Notes: a model not told the origin generated them from the letters alone. A DNA stretch of 64,000 nucleotides from Ceratobasidium sp. AG-K (GCA_037039685.1 JAWNGF010000005.1:1240001-1304000), one strand, 5' to 3'; positions 24,567-37,640 are shown, numbered from the stretch's first letter. Translations and numbers: made by a program.

Positions 24567-26892
24567 CTTGGTTGCTCGCTGCTGAAGTATTGTTACAGTT
24601 CCTTGAGTTCGTTGGTTGGGCGTTATGCGCCTCTGTGGGAGCAGGATGGTCCGGAACAGACAGGTTCATAGTATCGCTGAACGATCGGGTTGTTTGACTG
24701 GCTTTGATAAAAGATCCTCCACTTCCTGTAGCGTTCTTGGTAACGCCTTCGAGCGAGCATAACTACGATGATCATGTTAGAGAAGCAAGGCTGAATTTTG
24801 TTACCCGCTCGGCCACACTACCTTGGTCGGGTTTGGCTCCAAGCTGGACGCGCCCTTTGATTGAGCTTCGCCGGGCATGTCCTTAGCGTATTCCCGGATT
24901 ATAGGATCTCGGAGCGGGCAAAAAGAACGCTTCGGTCTAGCCGTTGTGATAGACAGTCTGCATAGGCGCACAAATATTATGGCGGACTCACGTTACAAAT
25001 GACGCTTCAAGTGTTGCTTGTAGCATTAGTCCATTGATTTCAATATAAAACTGAGCTCGTTCGAAGGCGCTGCAAAAGTCGACCCATCTTGCATTGGTTG
25101 AGCCCACCCAGCCGGCCAGGGCAGTATCATTGCAACCTGGCCCATCAAAGGATATTCCCAGCAACTCTGATCGCGGGCCCGGCATCCTGACCCGATTGAG
25201 GTTAGAGAGAGACCATAAGTCTAGTCGATGAGGAAGTATTAGCGCAAATATCCTTGATGCTTTGCGTTGCTACGCACCATTATACAGGGCACTCTTGTAA
25301 ACAGGTGGATAAACTTCCGGGTCGTTTGTCAAGGGGTCTGGTGTGTAATCCATCGCAGAGAGTAATCATATAGAAGTGAATGAGTCGCAGAGACAATCCA
25401 GTTGAAGTGCAGGTGTATTTGAACTTTAGGATCTGCAAGAATTCGAATCAAAATCGCTGGGTTTTCAAGGTGAGGAGGGCAACTCGACGAGACTGCCGTG
25501 GCTTGAAGATTTTCTAGGCCGATTGAGAATTGGGCAATGCCAATCCGGTACGTCAATTTGCCATTCATGGTGGTGGAAGTCAGGGGAGGAGGAGCGAGGC
25601 GGCATGGTAAAGATCACGTGCCCAGGATGAGCGATTTCCACGCAGGGAGTAACATGGATGACCCGGTAACTTATCCGGGTATTTCCACGGATGGGAGCGT
25701 GGGTCACGCGGTTTCGGATGTAGCACAGCCACCGCTACCGAGAATGAGGTTTACCGCGGACGGGATTATCATATTGTGACCGCGATACATAAACTGGTTG
25801 AGCCCGGGTTATTATGGCTGACTAAGTTCAATTGTATTTACATATGGTTTTTGAAAATATCACCGACTGCTTCGAGACTCGGGAGCAGGGGCGTATTGCA
25901 CCACGAGCCAATGCGTTTTGGCTCACTGGTACTTGGGTCGTGCTGACGGTCAAGGACAGGAATGTCATGAGCATATACAGGAGATTGCCAGGCGGCCCAA
26001 AGTGCATCTAAATCCAGCACTCAGTAAGCATACACTCGGAGCGGTTCTTGGACAAGAACATACCCAGAATTTCTTGGTTGGAATTGTCCCAGACCTCAAG
26101 GTCGGACATCGCATTCAGACCCTTGTGATGCTTCTGACACTGACGTGGTGTCTCAAAGGGCGCCGGGCGTTTTCTGGGAGTGTTGTTTGTGGATTAAGAT
26201 ATGATAAGTGCTATGTATGCGTAGTGCAGAGAAATAAAACAGTGGCGGGATAGATTTCACTCGCCCAATTGCACTCGGTTTTATACCCTATAGATTGAGC
26301 ATTTTCAAACACTTTTACAGCGCATATATGCGCGATCGTACCACGTACAACTGAGTCGGGCGACCCTATAGTACAAACCCTCTGGATGAAGTAGACATGG
26401 TGAAATTTGGGGTGAAACAACAGGTTTTTCGGTTTTGGGTAGTTTCGGGGCGAACACGATTCTCGGACAATCCCAAAAATCGCTACGTTTTTTACTTCAT
26501 GTAACATACAAAATTCCTTAAGACAGATTTGCGAATTTTGGTACGTTTCAACGCTAAAATCGCACGTGTGAGTAGTACGAATAGTTGGGAAAGATAGGGT
26601 AATATGGGCTTGAAAGTAGATTGAAGCAGAGTTAAAATCGGATTGAAACGTTATAAAAAACACCGGAAGACGCACCAAAAGGAGCCTATAAGATTCGCGC
26701 GACGCTGATAAGTTTCCTCTGGTCGAAAAGTGCGAAAATCGATAAGAAAACAGGTAATTGCTATGACACTTCGGCTCAAAACCTGTCACAGTTTCCAACA
26801 GTTTCTGCGCCAAATAATACTAAAAGGAGCCCGGTAATTCTGAGCACAAGTTAGTGTCAAAAGGCTGGGCGATAAACCGAAAAACCAACCGT
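24567..26892. other. Intergenic and repeat-like region
   Basis: No gene is supported. The 5' side of F occupies the left part. From about 26.3 kb the DNA becomes AT-rich and resembles 32.9-33.5 kb in short words (ATTTGGTACGT, AAAAGGAGCC), so it may be a diverged repeat. A 200-codon minus frame at 26211-26813 lies within this and has no recognisable domain. Confidence 0.4.
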
Positions 26893-29800
26893 TTACTGGC
26901 GGTCAACGACCGACTCCATCACATTGACCCGACCGACGATAGTCTCACGCTCAACAATGCTCCAACGGCCCTCCCGATCGCATACTCGGCCGATTAGGTG
27001 CGATACATCGTTTGCGTCAATCACCTCCGGGCTCGCGAGGGTGTTATTGGTGTTGAGCTCATATCGAACAAACCCGCCATCGGGAACTCTTGAGAATCGC
27101 GGGATGGGGGAAACGATCGCTAAGACGTGTGGGCGAAGGTAGGGCGACGGGGAGTTCTCGCCGGCATAAATATCCTGCAGGAACTCGGAGTCGATTACGA
27201 TGAAAAATTCAAGACGACCGTAGCCTGTGGTCTGCTCGTTGACTTCTCGAACCGATCGTCGATTCCAGCGATCGTAATATGTGTGATACTGAGAGTCAAA
27301 GAGTCTTTGGGTTAGATATTGAGACACTACGAGTATCAAAATGGGAGCCAGCGCACCTGGACATAAGTTGCATCGCGTCGGTTTCGAGCGTTTTTGCTGC
27401 ATAATGTGTGGCCGCGAAACGTATCCCCGGGCCCCGAGGCAGCGGCTTCCTGCATTTTCCCCCACAACACAAACCGCCGGTTCTCCAAGTGCTCAAGGAT
27501 GTAGTTCGAATCTTCATTGAGTGCGAGGCCGAGGTAGTTTGCAACCCGCCGGCGAATCAAGCCTCGAGGGATTAGGGACGATCGTCGTGGGAATACAAAA
27601 ACGAGATCGTTGTAACCCTCGTAACGAGTACCAGTCGCAATGTGGCTACGTCGCGTATCCAAGTTCAACTCGTCCGATAACCCGTACATATGCTTCAACT
27701 GCGTGAGCTGAGCAACTTGTGTGACCGTCTCGCTAAGGCTTTGCCACGGAAACCGTGTGCTGAGGTTTGTACGGCCAAGTGCCCCACAGAAGCGCTCCAT
27801 TGGGAATGCCCAATAACACCAGACCGGGCCCATGAAGCATATGTCGTCGGCAATATGGAGAAGGGAATGAACAGGGAGCGTGCATACACGAACGCGCGTA
27901 GCCTTATGGCAATAGTAAAGCCTAGAAATGGTACCAATTAACGCACTCAATCGCCAATTTTAGGAAATATTGACTTACTTTTCGTAGTCTCGCACCCACT
28001 TCGCAAAGCCCTCACGCACCTCGTTGACGCCGTCCGCAGTGATTTGAAGCTGCAGACACATCCTGATCAAGCGGACGAGGTCGATGAAGTGGTTATAGTA
28101 GGCAGGCCGTACGAATCGTCCGTGTAAGAGCGGCGGAGCAAGCAGCGTTGCAAAGAGTAAGCGACTCTCCGCGGTGACTCGCTTTTTGGTTTCCGAGAGG
28201 TTGGGTACTCGACAGCCAAAGGCAGCTGGTATTGTATCCCCGCTCGCGTCGCAAGCCGCCCCAATGTCTTCCCAGAGTGTGCCCCTAAGAACGTAGTCTT
28301 CATCGCCGGTACCAAAGTGCTCAAAGCGCCCTGTGCGTGTCCAGAGCGATATCAATGTCGGAATTACATTTTCAAACACTAAGTGCATGAAATCGTGAGG
28401 AAACGAGCCAGGGAGCTCTATTGATGAGAGGCGGGCGAGCGGAGGGAGGGCCTGAATGCCGTACTCAGTTGACAGTCGGTCTTCTTCTGCATCGTTTCGC
28501 GCATCCTGAACTTTTATCGCCTGCCGGACGAATTCGTTGTGCGTACGAAGAGGGAGGTTGTGTGGGTCGTAATCTTTTGGTTCACTGGCTCGAGCGAACG
28601 GGCGACGAAGTGGATGGTAGTTCTTCCGTTGAGTTGGGTCAACTTGGCCGTCTCGAATGATTCGAGTGCCCCGTAGCATGCATGCACGGCAAGGAACTTT
28701 GCCGTTATGGCCTGTCATGCGCATCAATTTTGACACGGCCGGCATGTCGCCAAAACAAGTGAGGAGGTACGCGTGGAGCCGGAAGGGTTGCTTTTTGACA
28801 GAATGAAACGCGGGAATCCCACGAGCAAGATCTTCCAGCTCGTTGATCAGTGGCTCGAGATATGTGTTGATGTCTTTCGGCTGTGAGGGACCTGGAACTA
28901 CTCCGATGCACAAAATGTTCTCAAGCTGAAATCGGATTGCAGGCGAAAGGTTGTAGTTGAAGAGAATGATGGGCCAGCAGGACATCTGGTTCGACATGAA
29001 GGGAGAAAAGCCGTCTGTCGAGAGGCCAAGCGCAAGGTCCGATGCATTCGAGAAAAAACAGTGCGAAAGTTCCTCGCCTGCCACGGATACGCGCTTGCCA
29101 AGGAGATTCCGATAGTGTGCGCCATCAAAGATATCGGCAAATACACCAGGCTCAGAGCGTCGTCGCGTTCGGTATGACATTCGGTTAATCATGGCAGGAT
29201 CGCGAAAGAAATTTCGGAGGCGGGGGATAATGGGGATGTATCGGAATTGGCAGCGGGCGCGATTACGAGTTGGATCATGGGGGTCGGCCTCGTACCGATC
29301 CTCTGAGCAGTAGGGGCACTGGTGCATATGCTTGATGGTACCGGTGAACGCGACACACGAGTTGATGCAGCAGTCAATCTCAACCCCTTGTACACCCGAT
29401 AGCTGTGCGATCCGAGCGCGGGTCTTGTACAGCGACTGAAGGTCCGACAACTCGGGGAAAGCTCGAGGGAGCTTAGCGAACGCCCCTGCACTGATATCAG
29501 TGTCGACCTTATAGTTGAATGCGCGCACCGTTGCCATATCGGCAGGGTCAAGGTGGCGTCCTATAGGTCTATCAGCATCAACCAGGGTGAGGTATGTGTA
29601 AAACACTTACCACCGCCGCGGGCAAGCTCTGCCTCAATCTCCTGTTCCAGTACCTCCTGGGCAGAGAGCCCTCGTATCCAGTCCGCATGAGCCCCCAACA
29701 TAGGCAATCGCTCGGGTGTTACCTCGAGTTGGTCGCGGTCTGCCGCGAGCTGACTAAGCTCAGCATACGGATCTGCATGCCGCGAAGGGCCTGCACCTGG

Positions 29801-30235
29801 TGTATCGTGCACGAAATCGTTGTGCCAGGTGTGATCGCGCATGTAGAGCTCGAAATCCGTTCGACCGGGGGGTGGGGAAGGGGGTGGCGCAGCCGCCTCT
29901 GGAGGACGCGAGCGGTCGGGTCCATTCTGATGAGCAGGAGGGGAAGTTCGACGTGCGCCGTGAGTGCGCCGCGAGGGTGGGAAAGGAAACGGGCCCGATT
30001 GGCGGCCAGTAGCTTGTCGGTTGCGGCGGCTCAGGCTGCGAGTATGTCCAGGTCGACGAGACACGTTGGATGAGAGCCGCCGTATCGCAGCAGCGCGGCG
30101 TGCTTCCTGCCGTTGTTCTCGCGTACACAAGCCCATCCAATTGCGCATGTGTCGACGCACGGTCTTTGGGGCCAAAGTTTGGCCGCACGAAGGGCAGCGT
30201 AACTTCTTCAGTACCGGGGGCATACTTTGGAACAT
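26893..30235 (-). CDS. tnp2-type DNA transposase (CACTA/Plavaka-like)
   Basis: Exon 1 (from about 30235, MFQSMPPVLKK) encodes a short zinc-binding motif (LRCPSCGQTLAPKTVRRHM) and a proline/arginine-rich linker. A 40-nt intron (29571-29610) leads into the main exon 29570-27979. That exon has the tnp2 hallmarks known from fungal CMC-class transposons: LSTDGFSPF, SCWPIILFNYNLSP, ENILCIGVVPGPSQPKDINTYLEPLI, LTCFGDMPAVSKLM, GHNGKVPCRAC and LPGSFPHDFMHLVFENV. Intron 27922-27978 joins to LHIADDICFMGPVWCYWAFPMERFCGAL. The last exon (ending 26893, SVVDRQ) carries the usual C-terminal VGRVCDREGRWSIVERE; its acceptor is not resolved. There are no stops inside the main exons, so it may be intact. It should cut and paste its element, but terminal inverted repeats could not be placed. 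Confidence 0.8.
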
Positions 30236-31161
30236 GTAAGTATCGTACGACACAACTGATAGGTGTGCACTTACGTTCATGGGCTGGACGTAGGCACTTA
30301 GGAGAACTGTTTGTTATTGAGTGAGTGTTCAAATGAGAAAGTTTTGAGCTAGACAGCTAGCGTACCGTGATATCATGATCAGCGTGCCGACAATTGACAG
30401 AACCCGGCAAGCATGAAACGCGAACCAATGGTTCTGCATACGTATGCCAAGTCAGTAAATCAGAAAAATCAAGGAAAATTCGATTTAACTGACGTACCTT
30501 GTATTACCCCGAGTGACGTAGCGCTATCAGACCATACATCGGAGACGCAGGTTGCGTCACATTGTATCCAGGCTAGGCTAACAGCGAAGTCGTTAACTAA
30601 GGGAGCGTAGCCAGGGCAAGAGTTAGCCTACCAGTATGGCACGTAACTGTTCGGGCCATCAGTATGCTTGTTGTGTCTACACACAGGGAGCTACGGTCAA
30701 ATGGGAGGTGGGATGGGTTGAGCATTGAGCACGCAAGGGTGGTTGAAAGCTCGTTCTTACACAGAGCATGTAAGTATAACACACAGAATACCGACAAAGA
30801 AGCGCTTACCGGTCTCGTGGCGATTTGGCCTGAGTCGGCGCGATTAGTACGACAAACCGTGCCAAAACTAGTGCTGGAATGTACCTGACAGAGTGTGGGG
30901 TGGTGTCGTGGAATCGCCTTGGTAGAGGCGGAAGCAGAAGTGCAGCAAGCCACATGACGTAGCCGGGCGCCAAATGACATCAGAATGAGAGCGCCAAGGT
31001 CATGTGACTCGCTGATCAGACTTGTACTCTACCACGATAAAGGCATGTCCCACTTACCGTCCGCCCCGCCAAACTCATTCCTCATCCCTTGCTACTGTTG
31101 TTTACTGCTTGCGCCACGAGTTTTTGACCTCTGCTGACCCCTCTTCCCTCATCGTGACAAC
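30236..31161. other. Intergenic region between divergent genes
   Basis: This separates the minus-strand transposase gene from the plus-strand gene at 31162. A possible 5' intron of the transposase gene (ATGAAC|GTAAGTGCAC near 30271) lies at its left edge. No other gene is supported. Confidence 0.4.
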
Positions 31162-32605
31162 ATGCCTTCGAAAAACAAACGAATCCACGATGATGATGAT
31201 GAAGAGCTGGACACGCGTATTGACTCTGCCGAGGACGAGGATGTGCCTCGTGAGGAAGACGACGAGCCACAGAAGAAGGGTAAGGCAAGGGCAAACGGGA
31301 CAGGGAAGGGGAGTGGTAGCAAGGGTAAAGGCAAGCAGCTCCCTGAGACCCACGAGGAGGAGGCTGGTGGGGGTGAGGACGAAGATGAGATCCAAGGTCA
31401 GTAAAAACATCCATTGATTCAAGACTGCCATACGCTAACCTCATTCTAGGGTACAAAGAGCAGAACTCCGCTCTACGCCAGGAAATTGCCCAACTCGAGG
31501 AGCTCCTTTGGCAGTCCAAGCGCGATGCCGATCAAGCAGCACGCCCCCAAGCTACTGCTGGTTCTGGCCCATCAAATACAAACAAGAACCAACAATCCTC
31601 GAGCAAGAAGACTCGCCCCGTGGATACCGGTAACCGACCACCGAATGCTGGCACCGGTCCCTCAAAAACATACAAGAAACCTCCGTTCAATGCTGCTCCT
31701 CGTAGTCCCGGTTCAAAAGGCAGTGGCAAAGGCAAAGCTGGTAGCGCCGACGACAACGACGACGACAAGAGTGAACGCGTGCCGCTACCAGAGCGGAAGG
31801 AGAACCTAACCATAGAGGCTATCAGGCGCCACCTGGGCCTCAGTGATAGTCGTGAAGATCACCTTACATGGCTTGAGTGGCGGGTGAGTCAACTGATTGA
31901 TGATCATTTGCAGGACTAACATCTCAGCATAGGAGCTCATTCGGACGTGGAGCTCCATGGCCAACCTCGACCCCAACCTGACCTGGAAGCAGCAGGACAA
32001 AGGCCGGGTTGGCACCCTGATTACACTAGTACGTGCCAGTTTTTGTCTGCAATTTTTTTCCTTTTATGACTGTCTGTTAGATTTGTGATCGTATCCCTGC
32101 CTTCCAGCGCTTTGTCAGCAACTGGGGAGCAGAGTACCTCGTGCAGGACTGTTTCAACCACCGTCGTGGCCATCGCCTTTCCAAGGCCCGCAACCCAGAT
32201 CGGCTCAAGAAGAAGCGTCGGACAACCACAACCAAGACTAGCAATAAGGCCAGTAATTGCCCCAAGGAAGGCCCCAAGGCTCCCCGCAGTAACGAAGCTC
32301 CACCCCAACAACCTACCCCACAGCCCATTCCAAGGCCACACCCACCTCTATCCACAGATACTGAGCAACACACCAGGGGTGCAACAAACCCGCCCAGCAG
32401 CAACAGGGGTACCCCACCAACTGGTGAGCATACTGAAGAGCAAGATGATGCTCACCGTGATCGTTGTCCCAATGCTGGAGATGGCCATCGTGGTCGTCGC
32501 AGCCGTGGGCTTGATTTTGGGGACCACCCACCTCCCTCAATGAACACACGGTCGCAAGCCAAGAAGAATCCTCCAGTGGAGGATGACAGCAATGAGGAAG
32601 AGTAG
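31162..32605 (+). CDS. Acidic/basic low-complexity protein of unknown function, four exons
   Basis: Exons 31162-31396, 31450-31883, 31933-32028 and 32081-32605 join with canonical introns in matching phases, starting at ATG 31162 and ending at TAG 32603. The N-terminus is strongly acidic (HDDDDEELDTRIDSAEDED), followed by K/G-rich stretches. A predicted coiled coil (YKEQNSALRQEIAQLEELLW) and a K/S-rich linker come next. A short ordered-looking part spans exons 2-4 (IRRHLGLSD, TWLEWR, FQRFVSNWGAEYL). A proline-rich, hydrophilic C-terminus ends in an acidic EDDSNEEE. I do not recognise a domain. It sits about 0.9 kb from the transposase in divergent orientation, so it could be a transposon passenger or an ordinary gene; its codons look normal. 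Confidence 0.6.
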
Positions 32606-33587
32606 TCAGTGTGTTATGAACGCTTAGCCTTTACATTACACCTACTGATTACCCGCATTTTTAGGCCTTAATCTCCAGTTATCTACCACCAACCCCTCCA
32701 ATTTTACCTCCCCGTCATCCAATTTTTTGCAACGTATCACACTATTCTACTTGATGGCCATTCCATGCTGTTTAGAATCAGTTTTTGCAGCTAAACGTAT
32801 TGTTTTCTACATTTAGCATGCGAGTTTTGTACGCTTTTGTACTATTTTTTTGGACTCTTCACTCCTTGATATTTCATTGCGTTTTTTGCTTCGATCCAGA
32901 CCTGGCTTCTCCGCTCTCGATCCTCTTTTTTTACCATGTATCGAGCTATCTAATTTCACAATGATTTTCTGTGAACGTTGTGTTGCATCCGGGCAAATTT
33001 CCCTGGTTCAAGGGCCAAAAGCCTCGTGAGCTGGTAAGTTTTGTGACAGTTTTCACCCCGATAATGCGAGATTTTGCGCTGTTTCTTCCTGGTTATGAAC
33101 AGGCTCAAAGTAGCTATGATATGTGCCAAAATTGACTGGGTTTCCACATAGACATCTCCACTTGGTTGGTTTGCGTAGCGGCGTAATTCAAACACCAAAA
33201 CGCAAAACAAGTCACGAAACAGCCAAAAACAACTGTTTTGGTAGCTCGATGATCCAACCACATACAAGAAACGGACCAGAAATCATGTCAAAACGTTAGG
33301 CAAGGTGACAAAACTGTTGAAGAAAAACGTACCAAAAGGAGCCAACACCAACGTACCAACTTTTGGGATTGTGGTTTCATACCGAATCATCCCAAAATTC
33401 ACATAGTTGCTACCTGAACACCAGGACAATGCAGGGTGAAATATCATCCTGAAATTTGGTACGTCTCATTCATCACGAGACCCCAGTGCATCATGCGCAG
33501 TATCCGTGTTGTCACCCGAGGCGCTGCCCGCGAAATCACCACCCGCGCCACCAATTGCAAATCATCTCCGCGCGGGATCTATCCAGC
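32606..33587. other. Intergenic, repeat-like
   Basis: No gene is supported. 33.0-33.48 kb shares short words with 26.4-26.9 kb (CCAAAAGGAGCC at 33332, ATTTGGTACGT near 33455). Confidence 0.4.
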
Positions 33588-34332
33588 CCAAATCGAAATG
33601 GTCGCTTTGGCGAGCAATTCTGTGAGGCACTGATCAATTTTCTGCCATGCAGCCTGTTACTCAGGCTAGATACAACTTTGAGAGAGGAAAACTACGCAGT
33701 TCTATAGGCGCACATATGCGCCAGAAATGTTGGCAATATTGGGGATCCAGCACTCCAAAGTAATGAGATGGGAGGGAAATATGTCGGGAATTTTCCCCCA
33801 ATGTTCCAGGGGTCAGAAAGATCCAACCAAGATACTCAGAGGAGTTGATATAAAGCTTATAGGATAGCATACTTTGATTAATAAGTATATAGTGGAACAG
33901 GGCTTGAGTCCATACAGGTAAATTGTACAAAGGAGAATATTATTAGTGAGATAGGGGTCAGGAGAATTAGGTGTTTTGGCTCTCAAGAATTCCCATGAGG
34001 AGCAAGCCCCCTTTTCCATAATGTATTATTAACATTATTAATCAAATTATGCTATCCTATAAGCTTTATATTAGCTCCTCTGAGTATCTTGGTTGGATCT
34101 TTCTGACCCCTGGAACATTGGGGGAAAATTCCCGACATATTTCCCTCCCATCTCATTACTTTGGAGTGCTGGATCCCCAATATTGCCAACATTTCTGGCA
34201 CATATGTGCGCCTATAGAACTGCGTAGTTTTCCTCTCTCAAAGTTGTATCTAGCCTGAGTAACAGGCTGCATGGCAGAAAATTGATCAGTGCCTCACAGA
34301 ATTGCTTGCCAAAGCGACCATTTTGATTTGGT
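33588..34332. repeat. Long inverted repeat (297-bp arms, 151-bp spacer)
   Basis: The left arm 33588-33884 is the reverse complement of the right arm 34036-34332, with few mismatches. For example, a 69-residue frame read from each arm differs at three positions. The outer ends read CCAAATCGAAATGGTCGC on the left and the complement of CCAAATCAAAATGGTCGC on the right. The spacer is AT-rich and has no gene. It could be a foldback or terminal-inverted-repeat transposon without a transposase, or a hairpin-forming locus. No convincing target-site duplication was seen. Confidence 0.85.
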
Positions 34333-35003
34333 CATTTCTCACTCATTTTCTACTCGTTTGCGGTCGTCTTGAGCTCTTTCGATAGTGCGCGTGTTGAGGT
34401 ATTATTGAATATATTATTTACATTTCTCAAACCTCGTTTCAGATCTCCCGCAGACTATGTAAAACATCTGTTCCTGCGAACAATTTTGTGAGGAACTGTA
34501 CAGTATGCTTTGGATCTCCACCCGAGTGTCCAATATCCTTATCTGGTCCGGGACATTCAGTCTCTGAGTTTGCTGCATCATCATGGTCATAAGAAATAAC
34601 AGAATTGTGGCCGCGTATCGCGATAAATAAATATCAAAAGGCCCTAGGTGTTTGACGTCAAGGATTTTCGTAGGGCCCAGAACGCAACTGAAACCATGTA
34701 GGATGTGCTACTGAATAACTAATGCGGCGCTCTTCCCAACAATAATACTATTGCGCCTTGAAACTTGGGGGGAATGCGGAATGGGTGGTGTGCAACGTTC
34801 TGACGTCGTATAGCTAACTATAAATCCAAATCCACAAAATAGATAGGCTGACTGGATTTGGCACAACACGATGCTCTACGAGCACTGACAAGCGCCGGGT
34901 GTCCACGAGACACGGTGAGGGGGAACCCCAATGAACCAATAACCCAACGTCACAACGAAAACAAGTTGAAACGATAACGTACATACAACCAACAACACCA
35001 GAA
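34333..35003. other. Spacer 3' of array unit E
   Basis: No gene is supported. ACAATTTTGTGAGGAACTG near 34480 resembles the outer end of the inverted repeat (GCAATTCTGTGAGGCACTG). TATCTGGTCCGGG near 34540 matches the distal part of unit D. Confidence 0.4.
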
Positions 35004-37640
35004 TCAAAAGGGCTTCGATGAGTGAGCGTGCTTGGCGCCTGATATTCGTGCCCTGACTTGGGCAAACTTGCGAGCCCCGATTCCCGATTCTGCGTCAACG
35101 AGAAGCTGTTCCACATACTCAGGGTTAATCGTATTCGGGATCGACGGCCCGGGGACCTGAGCCTGGATGGTTTCCCGCGTGAATGTGCTGCCGTTAGCAG
35201 GAGGCGCCGCCGATGCCTTTGTAGAGTGTTGAACTGGAATGGAGCCCTGAGAATTCGCGACCTCGAGGTCTGTGGGTCCCATTGAGTACGCCATCCAATT
35301 AGGGTTTTGTACCGGATTTGTCGTGGTATGTAGAGTTCCTACCGCAGGGTGCTTCTGGGTCGCGTGTCTCTTCAGGTTTGAGCGACTTGAATAAGCTGAA
35401 TCACATCCCGGATAGTCGCAAGGGTAAGACTTATCTGAAATAAATGAGGGAGTGAGTACCTGACATAAATTGTCACATCGACGACTCACCGTCGCCTTGT
35501 TGGCTGTGACGCGAAGCCATGTGATCTTTGAGTAAATAAGGACGACGGAACGACCGAGGGCAGACGGAACAAGCGTGCGGTTTTTGGCGTGTTTCTGAAA
35601 TCTGCTCCGACTCAGAAGAGATGTGCGCTGGAGTGGACTGGAAAGTGGTTACTGAACTTGAAATTGAGGGAAGATTCGTGATAGGTGCTGAAAAAAAGTT
35701 GTTCGGGGCTCGATGATCCCCTTCATCAGGAAGCTGCCGACCTTGTAGAGCCCGCTTTTCATTGAATGCTTGGGCAACGATAGTCGAACTCGAGGTAGTG
35801 CCAGAACCGAAAGCTTGAAGTTCAAATCCAACGGCGGAATTCCAAGGGTGGGAGCTCTGCGGAGGGACACCAACAGAGCGTAGGCTTGTGGACTGCCTCA
35901 ACATATTTGGCGGTAGCTTAGAAACGCCGTACTTGCTTTGCGATAGGTTGATTGAACTCTCGGGTAGGGGACGTTTGGCTGTTGGTTTCCAGGGGCTGAT
36001 AGCGCAAGTGTACCATGGCGGTATATAAACCTTCCTGATCTGCGCAAGCTGGATGTAAGCAACGTCACGCTACTCATATTTCGATAACCAACTAACCGTG
36101 TACCAGTGTGGGCGATGGCCTTGTATCATGTATGCTAGTACCCGGTACAATTGGATAGCTGGACCCTGAGGTTTGGGGTCTGTAGGTTCCAGCCGGGATT
36201 GAATGTTCTGGGAGGAGGCGATGGTGTCGAGGGACTCGAGCGTCGAAAGGAAATGCCGAGTGCAAATTAGCTGGTCCTTGACGTAACCAACCGGTAGCGT
36301 CCCGTTGACCCACACCTCCTTGCTGCATCTCCGGGAGGGATGGCTCGAGATTTGGGCCGAAACCCGACTGGAGGCTAGTTCCTCCCTCTGTACCCGGATA
36401 GATACTACTTGATAGCTGATTCGAGTTGGCCGTGTGGCTAAGCCCAGAAGAACTAGAGTATGTGTTAGAGCCCCAAGTAAATGCGAAGCCATAGGTCGAT
36501 CCCAGTGCTTGGGTCCTCCGGAACTTTGCCGGACACAGGCGAGCAACAAAGCAGAGCGCCACAACCCCCACGAATGGCTGAGCCGTAGGAAACCTACTGG
36601 ACCCCCCTGACAATCGTGCAATGCTCGGACGCCACACTGTCGTCGAGCTAGCGCCAATAGGTTCTCCAGTGGGCTTGAAAGACGAATGTCGCAAAGAGTA
36701 ACGGCGCTGGAATGTATGGCTAAAGGGTTCGGCCACGTCCAAGATGTCGAGGGCTCGGTTTGTATGGCGAGAGTAGCGTTGGTCATGGACAGGGTTGCGG
36801 GTAAAGAAGACAATAGACATCTTGTTTAGGCAGGACCACGACTGGTCCACTGACAGTTGACTAATACATTCAATTTATGCGATCGGTACCACATCAACGT
36901 CTCTGGTTAAGGCGAGGCTGGCTCCGGAGATGTTCCCAGGACTCCCAATTAGCAAGCCCCAAAGCAGGGTCCCTTCTTGATGCTTTAAAATGCCGCCTGC
37001 TAGTAAGTGTGAGAGTGCGTGGGACTGCTCAAGCGCCCCCGTGCCTACGTAATTGTGTAAGTATGATGGAAAATATGGGCCTCGGGACTCATTAACCACA
37101 CAATATCCCAGGCCAACAAACAAATGGTAGGGTTGCTAAATTAGAGAGCATCATCCTAAGGAGCGAATCACTAAGGGTGCCAACCCCTACTCCAAATGCT
37201 CAGATCTTGGTATTTGGAGATATGTGGAGGTTTACTCACCACTCGTCTCCTCGGTCAATACATAACTTAGGCTATGGCCAAGAGGTGTCCTTTGGTCTGC
37301 TTAGTTCAGAAAAACACATTAGATGGTCGTGCTCTTACATGTTAGAATCGTCTGCCGCCGGGTCACCCGGAAGTGGCCCGCCAGCCTTTCCCAAGGCGTA
37401 TGAGATACCTGATCCGCAGGGTGTCATACATATGAGTCTCTGCTTATAGTTAGAATACATTGATAAGGTGAGCAGATAAAGCCACGCTACCTTCAAAGAG
37501 ATCGTTAGGGAAGACCACAGTTGTCTAGCCAGGCAGTATGATTTTCTGACTGAGGTATCATAATGGGGTGCATCGCGTATCCCAATTGTGTTTGGTGCAA
37601 ACCGAGAGAAGACCGCGCTGGGTGTATTTATGGAAGGGTG
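35004..37640 (-). CDS. C2H2 zinc-finger protein E (array unit E)
   Basis: Paralogue of A, C and D. Finger 1 is CSVCPRSFRRPYLLKDH...H; finger 2 is CDYPGCDSAYSSRSNLKRH...H, split by an intron at 35436-35489. The tail is ARKFAQVRARISGAKHAHSS, longer than in its sisters. The upstream exon (to about 36100) has the family block TWGSNTYSSSSGLSH. After the conserved intron that starts with GTTAGT (about 36097), the next exon only stays open if a further 40-nt intron (GTACGG...GAGGCAG, about 35890-35930) is removed; otherwise this copy is frameshifted. A conserved first exon ends at 37491 with donor AAG|GTAGCG. The stretch matching the 15.0-kb intron of unit C is missing or shortened here. May be functional or recently broken. 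Confidence 0.55.

Noticed and set aside
26211..26813. A 200-codon minus-strand frame.
   Set aside because: It lies in AT-rich repeat-like DNA, has no recognisable domain, and shows no splice-supported extension.
31082..31519. Minus-strand frames of 109-145 codons opposite the gene at 31162.
   Set aside because: They are antisense to acidic GAT/GAG-rich exons of a gene with consistent splice sites.
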